17,809 nucleotides of DNA, taken from JAABSP01 sp011390135 (GTDB taxonomy: Bacteria > Desulfobacterota > Desulfobacteria > Desulfobacterales > JAABSP01). Position 1 is the first letter of the stretch, and every line of letters begins with the position of its first letter. The notes beneath the pieces are model-generated. The model made no database searches, was not told where the DNA came from, and saw nothing but the letters and a program-made list of their open reading frames with translations. Below are positions 1 through 4,661 of this stretch, one piece after another. Both the position numbers and the translations under genes were made by a program. The DNA is taken from contig JAABSZ010000072.1 of NCBI GenBank assembly GCA_011390135.1, forward strand, positions 1-17,809, given 5' to 3'.

Positions 1-66
1 AGGATATTCTGGAGACGGATTGAAAAACTTTTGAAATTTTCAGCAGCGACTCCTAAAGATCCCCCC

Positions 67-96
67 TTGACAATAACGCAGAAATAGTAATAAATT
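67..96 (+). promoter_or_regulatory. Candidate sigma-70 promoter for the zinc-ribbon gene
   Basis: A perfect -35 hexamer TTGACA lies at 67-72. An AT-rich -10 region follows, best read as TAAATT at 91-96 (spacer 18; ATAAAT at 90-95 gives spacer 17). The start codon of the zinc-ribbon gene is 55 bp further on. A 9-bp direct repeat, TTTCAGCAG, sits at 38-46 and 95-103, flanking the promoter, and could be an operator pair. The motif is seen directly; promoter function is inferred. Confidence 0.5.
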
Positions 97-150
97 TCAG
101 CAGAAAAATTGAAAAAATCGCATGCGGTATAAAAAGAGGAGAAGCGATCC

Positions 151-465
151 ATGCCGACCTATGAATACGAACATCTCGACACCCCCTGCAGCGCAGGAAA
201 AACCTTTGAAGCGGTCCAGTCCATCCATGATGATCCGTTCACAACCTGCCCCCACTGCGGCGGAAAGGTCAAAAAGCTCATCTCCCGCCCCAATATCAAC
301 ACCCCGAAGACGAACAGCGAACTGCGGGATCTCGGCTTTACCAAGCTGGTCCGCCGGGATGACGGGGTCTATGAGAATGTGACCCAAAGGGACAAGGACA
401 GCAAATACATGGTCCGGGGCAAGCCCGAAACGGTTCCGGATGTTTCCAAAATCGTGAGCGATTAA
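151..465 (+). CDS. FmdB-type zinc ribbon protein
   Basis: A 104-aa protein that opens with MPTYEYEH, the signature start of the FmdB/CxxC_CxxC regulatory zinc-ribbon family. The second metal knuckle is intact (CPHCGGKV, near residues 34-41). The first is reduced to one cysteine (C13, in the segment DTPCSAG), so zinc binding may be altered; this variant with a long LGFTKLVRRD-type tail seems typical of a subgroup I recognise. FmdB proteins were first linked to formamidase/amidase gene regulation, but their molecular role is poorly known and may be simple metal or nucleic-acid binding in the cytoplasm. The start is supported by the purine-rich ribosome site AGAGGAG at 135-141. It converges on the Lon-like gene with 25 bp between the stops and no evident terminator. 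Confidence 0.85.
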   Translation: MPTYEYEHLDTPCSAGKTFEAVQSIHDDPFTTCPHCGGKVKKLISRPNINTPKTNSELRDLGFTKLVRRDDGVYENVTQRDKDSKYMVRGKPETVPDVSKIVSD

Positions 466-490
466 GCCTCCCTCTCTTCCGGATAGACTC

Positions 491-2572
491 TCATTCCTCC
501 CGAACCGCAATGGGAATCACCTCTTCCATATCCTCCACAAAGACGATCCTAAGATCCTTTTGAATCTCTTCGGGAACATGGAAGAGATCGGGACGGTTCT
601 TCCCGGGAAAGATGACGGTCCTGATCCCGGCCCGGTGCGCGGCCAGCATCTTCTCCTTGACGCCGCCGACCGGTAAAATCCTGCCGCTCAGGGTCAGCTC
701 GCCGGTCATGGCCACCTCCCGACGGCACGGCTTTCCCAGCAGCAGAGAACATAAGGCCGCCGCGATGGTCAAGCCGGCAGAGGGCCCGTCCTTGGGGATC
801 GCACCGGCCGGCACATGGACATGGATGTCGTGGTCATGGAAGAAATCCTCGGGGATGCCGTATTCCGGGGCGTGGCTTCTCAGATAGCTCAGGGCCGCCT
901 GTGCAGACTCCTTCATCACATCCCCCAGAGAGCCGGTCAGAATCAACTGGCTCCGCCCCTTCATCCGGGTCGCCTCGATAAAGAGGATCTGGCCTCCGCT
1001 TTCGGTCAGGGCCAGGCCCGGCGCGACGCCGATCCTGTCCTTGACCCCGGCCATCTCCATCCGGTATTTCGGGGGGCCCAGGTACTCCTCCACTGTATCC
1101 GGAAGGATCTCGATATTCGATCTCTTCCGGCTGAGGATCTCCCTTGCGCTCTTCCGGCAGACGGCCGCGATCTGCCGCTGGAGACTGCGCAGCCCCGCCT
1201 CTTCGGTATACTCCCGGATCAGCTTCAATACCGCATCCGATGAAAATCTGCACATCCCGTCATCCAGCCCCGCCTCACGGATCTCCCTGGGGATCAGATA
1301 GTCGAACGCGATCCGCTCCTTCTCCTTTTCGGTGTAGCCGGAGAGGCGCAGGATCTCCAGCCGGTCCAGCAGCGGGCCCGGAACCGTTGTGGTGGTGTTG
1401 GCCGTGGTGATGAACATGGCCCGGGAGAGGTCAAAGGGCACATCGAGATAATGATCGGTGAATCCGCTGTTCTGTTCCGGATCTAAAACCTCCAGCAGCG
1501 CGGCCGCGGGATCTCCTTTGAAATCCTGCCCCAGCTTGTCGAACTCGTCGAGCATGATCAAGGGGTTGTTGGCCTCGGCCCCCCGGATCTCCTGGATGAT
1601 CCTTCCGGGAAGGGCCCCCACATAGCTGCGCCGGTGGCCCCGGATCTCGGCCTCGTCCCGGACCCCGGCCAGGGAGATCCGTATGAATTTTTTCCCCAAG
1701 GATCTGGCGATGGACATCCCCAGAGAAGTCTTGCCGGTCCCCGGCGGCCCCACAAAGCAGAGGACCGGCCCCTTTGCCGCGAGATGGAGAGACTTTGACG
1801 CAAGGGCATCCTTTAAAGTAGCCCGGATCTCCTCCAGCTTCAGCGGTTTGGAGAGAAAATGGCCGCTGCCCTTCTTCATGGCCGCGACCGCGGCCGTTAC
1901 CGTGGCATATCCGGTCACCATTATCACCTCGATCCCCGGGTCCTTCTTCTTGGCCGCATCGAGGACATCCATCCCGTCCACCTTCTCCATCTTCAGGTCG
2001 GTGATCACCGCATCAAAGGAGTGCTGTTCGATGGCAGCAATGGCCTCCATGCCCGAGGCCGCGATCACCACCTCATACCCCTCCTTCTGCAGCACATATT
2101 CGAGGTTCTTCCGGGCCATCTTCTCGTCATCCACCACCAGGATCTGCTGCTTTCTCGTGGAGCGGAGCATCCGGACCGCGAGATGCTCCAGAATCCGGTC
2201 CTTGATCTCGGCCAGCCCGTAATGATCCTCGTCCAGCACGGCCTCGGCCCGGCCGATGTCGAGATGATCCTCTGTCCCCCGGTTCCATGGGAGGCTGGCC
2301 AGGTATCGGACATAATTGGTTCCGATGGTATACTCGGCAGCAGACGGGCTCGTCTTGGAGAGCTTTTCAGCCTCCCGCCGCGCGACTTTCTCCACCGGCT
2401 CGGGCATCCCGGACTCTGCGATCAACTCCAGCAGCTCCTCCATTTCCGATTTGGGTTCTGATTTGGGTTCTGATTTGGATTCAGATTTCGCTTCTGATTT
2501 CGGCTCCGATTTCGGCTCTGATGCTGTTCCCTTCTTCTCTTTCTCTCCGCTATCTTTGAAAAATAACCCCAT
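491..2572 (-). CDS. Lon (S16) protease with an inserted response-regulator receiver domain
   Basis: A 693-aa protein. Residues 18-43 are a K/S/E/P repeat and 44-140 a remnant of the Lon helical region (YVRYLASLPWN, LDEDHYGL). Residues 142-263 are a full receiver domain: acidic pair D148/D149, phospho-acceptor D192 in ITDLKMEK, T220, K242. From 267 the Lon AAA+ module resumes with KGPVLCFVGPPGTGKTS (Walker A 275-283, Walker B LIMLDEFDK 338-346). The C-terminal protease carries the catalytic Ser/Lys dyad: S598 in KDGPSAG and K639 in GGVKEK. The canonical N-terminal substrate-recognition domain is absent. It should form a cytoplasmic hexameric ATP-dependent protease whose activity may be gated by phosphorylation (inference). 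The start at 2572 is preferred over an in-frame ATG at 2644 because GGAGG lies about 7 nt upstream and the extra 24 residues look non-conserved. It is divergent from the sigma-54 block. Confidence 0.93.
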   Translation of the reverse strand: MGLFFKDSGEKEKKGTASEPKSEPKSEAKSESKSEPKSEPKSEMEELLELIAESGMPEPVEKVARREAEKLSKTSPSAAEYTIGTNYVRYLASLPWNRGTEDHLDIGRAEAVLDEDHYGLAEIKDRILEHLAVRMLRSTRKQQILVVDDEKMARKNLEYVLQKEGYEVVIAASGMEAIAAIEQHSFDAVITDLKMEKVDGMDVLDAAKKKDPGIEVIMVTGYATVTAAVAAMKKGSGHFLSKPLKLEEIRATLKDALASKSLHLAAKGPVLCFVGPPGTGKTSLGMSIARSLGKKFIRISLAGVRDEAEIRGHRRSYVGALPGRIIQEIRGAEANNPLIMLDEFDKLGQDFKGDPAAALLEVLDPEQNSGFTDHYLDVPFDLSRAMFITTANTTTTVPGPLLDRLEILRLSGYTEKEKERIAFDYLIPREIREAGLDDGMCRFSSDAVLKLIREYTEEAGLRSLQRQIAAVCRKSAREILSRKRSNIEILPDTVEEYLGPPKYRMEMAGVKDRIGVAPGLALTESGGQILFIEATRMKGRSQLILTGSLGDVMKESAQAALSYLRSHAPEYGIPEDFFHDHDIHVHVPAGAIPKDGPSAGLTIAAALCSLLLGKPCRREVAMTGELTLSGRILPVGGVKEKMLAAHRAGIRTVIFPGKNRPDLFHVPEEIQKDLRIVFVEDMEEVIPIAVREE
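2444..2521 (-). repeat. In-frame 12-bp repeat encoding an E-P/A/S-K-S linker
   Basis: About six copies of a degenerate 12-bp unit in the Lon-like gene encode four-residue units of the type EPKS, EAKS and ESKS (residues 18-43). The charged, low-complexity stretch is probably a flexible tether where the Lon N-terminal domain normally sits. Copy number could vary between strains by slippage. Confidence 0.8.
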
Positions 2573-2639
2573 GTCGGCCCTCCGTTTTATCCTTCCGTTG
2601 CGAATCGCAATGGGTTGTTGATATCTGTAATGCGTTTCA

Positions 2640-2649
2640 AACAATTGTT
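2640..2649. promoter_or_regulatory. Perfect palindrome AACAATTGTT in the divergent intergenic region
   Basis: A 10-bp perfect palindrome lies 68 bp upstream of the Lon-like start and about 130 bp upstream of the sigma-54 promoter. It could be an operator, but 10-bp AT-rich palindromes also arise by chance. Confidence 0.2.
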
Positions 2650-2676
2650 ATTCTTAGGTTTAGAATTTTCGATCCA

Positions 2677-2689
2677 TTGGATATTACAA
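2677..2689. promoter_or_regulatory. Candidate activator (UAS) site upstream of the first sigma-54 promoter
   Basis: TTGGATATTACAA matches the palindrome TTGCATATTGCAA, found upstream of the second sigma-54 promoter, at 11 of 13 positions. It lies about 92 bp upstream of the -24 element at 2781, a normal distance for an NtrC-type enhancer site. It also lies 105 bp upstream of the divergent Lon-like start, so one bound activator could influence both directions. Sequence similarity is seen directly; binding by the activator encoded at 8780-10156 is inferred. Confidence 0.45.
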
Positions 2690-2780
2690 TCTGAAACACC
2701 CTCCCCCGAACGCCCTTACCGATGAGGATTCAAGGATATCACTTTATGATTTCAGGAACTTAAAAAGATCAAATCCATCA

Positions 2781-2796
2781 TGGCACAGCTCTTGCT
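2781..2796 (+). promoter_or_regulatory. Sigma-54 promoter (-24/-12)
   Basis: TGGCACagctcTTGCT fits the RpoN consensus TGGCAC-N5-TTGCW at every position. The predicted transcript start is near 2807, about 32 nt ahead of the 62-aa gene. Sigma-54 promoters need an AAA+ enhancer-binding protein, and one is encoded 6 kb downstream in the same block. This promoter should drive the 62-aa, 151-aa and 187-aa genes. Confidence 0.85.
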
Positions 2797-2838
2797 TTAC
2801 ATAAAGACAAACATCAACCCCCAACAGGAGGCGCAGCA

Positions 2839-3027
2839 ATGAAAATGCAAAACTTGTACCGGATCATCGAAAACCATATGGCGGCTGTCGCATTTGCCGA
2901 GGCCGGAGAGAATGAGACCGCAATGCAGATGGCCTTTCCCGAGGCCCAAAAGGCGCAGCAGAAGGAGATCCGGGAGAATGTCCGGGAGGAGATCCGAAAC
3001 GACAACCGTCCGAGACTCTATACTTAG
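2839..3027 (+). CDS. Small hypothetical protein with a FAEAGE motif and DNRPR tail
   Basis: A 62-aa protein of unknown function with no signal peptide or membrane segment. Residues 16-24 read AVAFAEAGE and residues 54-61 NDNRPRLY. Both elements recur at the two ends of the 187-aa USP-like protein at 3611-4174 (AVAFAES at 23-29, DDNRPRNEVY at 171-180), so this protein resembles that one with its central USP-like domain removed. The middle is a highly charged helix (EAQKAQQKEIRENVREE). The start is supported by AGGAGG at 2825-2830. It is the first gene after the sigma-54 promoter. Its small size and charge suggest an interaction or adaptor role; that is inference. Confidence 0.8.
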   Translation: MKMQNLYRIIENHMAAVAFAEAGENETAMQMAFPEAQKAQQKEIRENVREEIRNDNRPRLYT

Positions 3028-3061
3028 ATGATGTGAGAAAACAAAGAGATCGAGAACAGGC

Positions 3062-3100
3062 GAGGATGAGGACCAGGAAGAGGACCAGGAAGAGGATGAG
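3062..3100 (+). repeat. Purine-rich tandem repeat (12-bp unit GAGGACCAGGAA)
   Basis: Two exact 12-bp units (3068-3091) are flanked by GAGGATGAG-like partial units just before the 151-aa gene. It supplies several Shine-Dalgarno-like AGGA stretches. In one frame it would encode an acidic D/E/Q tract ending at a TGA that overlaps the next ATG, but no start codon exists in that frame, so it is treated as untranslated leader. Confidence 0.6.
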
Positions 3101-3108
3101 GCGACCCC

Positions 3109-3564
3109 ATGAAAACGGTGCTGTTGGCCATTGCCGGTGAAAAGCCGGATCATAAGGTCTTCGACTATGCGGTGGCATTGAGCCGGCGGATCAAAGCCCG
3201 GCTCCATGTCCTTCAGATCATCCGCGGGAGCGGACTCAAAAGTTCTGCCGGCCGGATCGCAAAAATCACCGATGGGCTGAGACGACTGGTGGATCAGTCG
3301 ATGATCCAAGTCACCTTTGCCGAAGCCGGGGAAGCCCATCCTCTTGGCGATTTCCCGGCAGTAAAGCGCGAAATCTGCAGCCTGACGGTAATGAGCGGAG
3401 AAGCGGCCCCGGAGATCATCGACTACATCCATTCCCGGGGGGATATCGTGATCGCGGTCTACGATCCCTCCCTGGACAGGGGGGGCCGCCGAAACCTGAA
3501 ACAGAAGATCCCGGTCCGGCTCAAGCAGAAGATATCGGTTCCCCTGGTCACGCTTCAATCCTGA
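3109..3564 (+). CDS. Universal-stress-protein-like (USP) domain protein
   Basis: A 151-aa protein that starts MKTVLLAIAG, followed by a helix (FDYAVALSRRIKARL) and strand (HVLQII), the first half of a USP/Rossmann-like fold. The ATP-binding G-2x-G-9x-G(S/T) signature of ATP-type USPs is not visible, so nucleotide binding is uncertain. Residues 68-75 (VTFAEAGE) repeat the motif of the neighbouring 62-aa and 187-aa proteins. The C-terminus has a short duplication (LKQKIPV then LKQKISV, 130-144). It is probably cytoplasmic. It sits between the 62-aa gene and the second USP-like gene under the sigma-54 promoter at 2781. USP-like partners often regulate transporters, which fits the permease downstream, but this is inference. 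Confidence 0.75.
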   Translation: MKTVLLAIAGEKPDHKVFDYAVALSRRIKARLHVLQIIRGSGLKSSAGRIAKITDGLRRLVDQSMIQVTFAEAGEAHPLGDFPAVKREICSLTVMSGEAAPEIIDYIHSRGDIVIAVYDPSLDRGGRRNLKQKIPVRLKQKISVPLVTLQS

Positions 3565-3610
3565 GTTCGGATCTTTTCCCATAACAAACGAAAATCATCG
3601 GAGGAGACGG

Positions 3611-4174
3611 ATGATGCTGAACAAAATCAAAATCTTCATTTCAAACTTTACCGGAAGCGCCCGGAAATATCAGCAGGCGGTCGCTTTTGCCGAATCGAAC
3701 AATCCAGAGATGGCCGAGGAGATATTCGGGGCTCCGGAGCCTGTACAGGAGGAGAAGGGGCCCTCACGGCTGCTGGTGGTCGGCAGCGAGAGCAGATTTT
3801 CCGAAAACATCGTGGAATATGCCCTGGATATGGCCAAACGGATGTCCTATGAGATCGTGGCACTCAATTCCGCGCCACTCTCCTGCGAGACCTTCCGCCT
3901 CTTCTCCTCATCCCGGCAGCAGATCTGCGACGATTTCAAGGCCCTCTCCCTGGAAAATGCCCAGGCCTTCCGCGGAAAGGCCCAAGCCCGGGGAATCCCG
4001 TTCAACCATGTCATCAAGTTCGACGAGATCGAGAACGCAGTGGAAGAGGTGCTCCGGGCCCAGGGGAATGTCGATTTCGTGGTCTCGGATACGGCCGACC
4101 CATCGGAAAACCGGGTCCGGGACGACAACCGGCCCCGAAACGAGGTCTATGTCTACTCCATGAGTATCACCTGA
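3611..4174 (+). CDS. USP-like protein with FAES motif and DNRPR tail
   Basis: A 187-aa protein. Residues 1-48 carry the AVAFAES motif. Residues 53-162 look like a USP-type alpha/beta domain: strand RLLVVGSE, helix ENIVEYALDMAKRM, strand YEIVALN, then a late strand VDFVVSDTA. The last 20 residues are an R/D-rich tail shared with the 62-aa protein. The USP ATP motif is not seen. GGAGGAGACGG directly precedes the ATG at 3611 (a second ATG follows at 3614). It lies 46 bp after the 151-aa gene and is the last gene before a 361-bp regulatory gap. It may be a cytoplasmic sensor or adaptor partner of the transporter system; the function is unknown. Confidence 0.75.
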   Translation: MMLNKIKIFISNFTGSARKYQQAVAFAESNNPEMAEEIFGAPEPVQEEKGPSRLLVVGSESRFSENIVEYALDMAKRMSYEIVALNSAPLSCETFRLFSSSRQQICDDFKALSLENAQAFRGKAQARGIPFNHVIKFDEIENAVEEVLRAQGNVDFVVSDTADPSENRVRDDNRPRNEVYVYSMSIT

Positions 4175-4189
4175 AGCCTTGGGCCTGCC

Positions 4190-4206
4190 TATTGCATATT
4201 GCAACA
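4190..4206. promoter_or_regulatory. Candidate activator site 1 (UAS)
   Basis: TATTGCATATTGCAACA includes the 13-bp palindrome TTGCA-TAT-TGCAA and is the exact reverse complement of 4282-4298. It lies about 205 bp upstream of the -24 element at 4412, within the usual range for sigma-54 enhancer sites. Symmetry and pairing are seen directly; the bound protein is inferred to be the NtrC-type regulator of this locus. Confidence 0.6.
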
Positions 4207-4210
4207 AGAG

Positions 4211-4229
4211 CTGTTGATAAACGCAACAG
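4211..4229. promoter_or_regulatory. Candidate weaker activator half-sites
   Basis: CTGTTG-N7-CAACAG forms a 6-bp inverted repeat between the two stronger sites. Its arms resemble the TGTTGC/GCAACA ends of those sites. It may be an extra, weaker binding site. Confidence 0.35.
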
Positions 4230-4281
4230 TATGGGTGCGATCCTGATTTAACAGGAAAAAACAGACCCTTCCCCAAAAGAC

Positions 4282-4298
4282 TGTTGCAATATGCAATA
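4282..4298. promoter_or_regulatory. Candidate activator site 2 (UAS)
   Basis: TGTTGCAATATGCAATA is the exact 17-bp inverted copy of 4190-4206. It lies about 114 bp upstream of the -24 element at 4412. Two identical sites 92 bp apart (centre to centre) would allow cooperative binding of activator oligomers, as is common for sigma-54 activators. Confidence 0.6.
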
Positions 4299-4374
4299 CC
4301 CACTTCCTTTACCAACCCGCGCCTTCCCTCCCGCTTTTTTCGGAAATCCCCCTCCTCTCTTTCGCCCCATCCTG

Positions 4375-4389
4375 AACCGGGTCCCGGTT
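4375..4389. promoter_or_regulatory. 15-bp palindrome upstream of the second sigma-54 promoter
   Basis: AACCGGG-T-CCCGGTT is perfectly symmetric and ends 22 bp before the -24 element. A one-base loop makes an RNA terminator unlikely, so a DNA-binding site is the better reading. The cognate protein is unknown. Confidence 0.35.
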
Positions 4390-4411
4390 TTGCCGTAACA
4401 TCTCGCAACAG

Positions 4412-4427
4412 TGGCATCCATATTGCT
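4412..4427 (+). promoter_or_regulatory. Second sigma-54 promoter (-24/-12)
   Basis: TGGCATccataTTGCT matches the RpoN consensus except for T in place of C at the end of the -24 box; the key GG and GC are correctly spaced. The predicted start is near 4438, giving a leader of about 98 nt before the 28-aa gene. It should drive the 28-aa peptide, permease, kinase-like protein, histidine kinase and activator, so the activator would control its own transcription. Confidence 0.75.
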
Positions 4428-4457
4428 AAGTAAAGGCTGAGTACAGGCTAAGTACAG
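4425..4457 (+). repeat. Three tandem 11-bp repeats across the sigma-54 start site
   Basis: GCTAAGTAAAG, GCTGAGTACAG and GCTAAGTACAG follow one another without a gap, beginning at the GC of the -12 box and running to about +20. The 11-bp period is close to one helical turn, so repeated contacts would lie on one DNA face. It could be an operator or a slippage product. Confidence 0.7.
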
Positions 4458-4535
4458 TCGGCACGGCCTTTCTGCAGGTCATGGCGGCAACGCTCTTTTT
4501 ATTGTCTTTGAAACCTTACAGGAGGAGAAAAGGAT

Positions 4536-4622
4536 ATGGGCGAACAGTTCTACATCGGGCTTTTGTTGATCGCTGTGGCCTTTGGCCTCTGTTTCTATTT
4601 CCGCAACGAGAACCGGAAATAG
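4536..4622 (+). CDS. 28-aa single-span membrane peptide upstream of the permease
   Basis: A short reading frame with a strong ribosome site, GGAGGAGAAAAGGAT, just before the ATG. The peptide begins MGEQFYIGLLL, has one hydrophobic helix (about residues 6-22) and ends with a polar, positively charged tail FRNENRK, predicting an inner-membrane protein with its C-terminus inside. It is the first gene after the second sigma-54 promoter and lies 39 bp before the permease start. Tiny membrane peptides encoded next to transporters often stabilise or regulate them (KdpF with the Kdp potassium pump is an example); that role is inferred here. An overlapping 49-codon frame (4481-4630) has a poor ribosome site and no recognisable features. 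Confidence 0.7.
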   Translation: MGEQFYIGLLLIAVAFGLCFYFRNENRK

Positions 4623-4661
4623 AGACATGAAAAATTCAACGGAAGAAAAGGAGTCTTGCAC

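Larger units (their letters stand above)
4175..4535. other. 361-bp regulatory intergenic region between the two halves of the sigma-54 block
   Basis: No convincing gene is present. The region contains, in order: a 17-bp sequence and its exact inverted copy 75 bp later (4190-4206 and 4282-4298), an intervening CTGTTG/CAACAG inverted repeat, a C/T-rich stretch (about 4300-4372), a 15-bp palindrome (4375-4389), a sigma-54 promoter (4412-4427), and three 11-bp direct repeats across the predicted start site. CGCAACAGT occurs at 4222-4230 and 4404-4412. No clear intrinsic terminator follows the 187-aa gene, so read-through from the first promoter is possible. Confidence 0.7.

Noticed and set aside
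2573..2644. Upstream start for the Lon-receiver protein (24 extra residues)
   Set aside because: The ATG at 2572 has GGAGG at proper spacing; the extension has no such site and no Lon-like content.
4190..4298. Long-range RNA hairpin or transposon ends formed by the 17-bp inverted pair
   Set aside because: There is no transposase or target duplication, and each arm is itself near-palindromic and suitably placed for an activator, which is the simpler reading.
4459..4478. Third sigma-54-like site CGGCAC...CTGCA
   Set aside because: The GG-to-GC spacing is too long for a -24/-12 promoter and the -24 box lacks the leading T.
4481..4630. 49-codon frame overlapping the 28-aa membrane peptide
   Set aside because: Its ribosome site is weak and its product is a basic peptide without features; the overlapping 28-aa frame has a strong ribosome site and a clean membrane helix.
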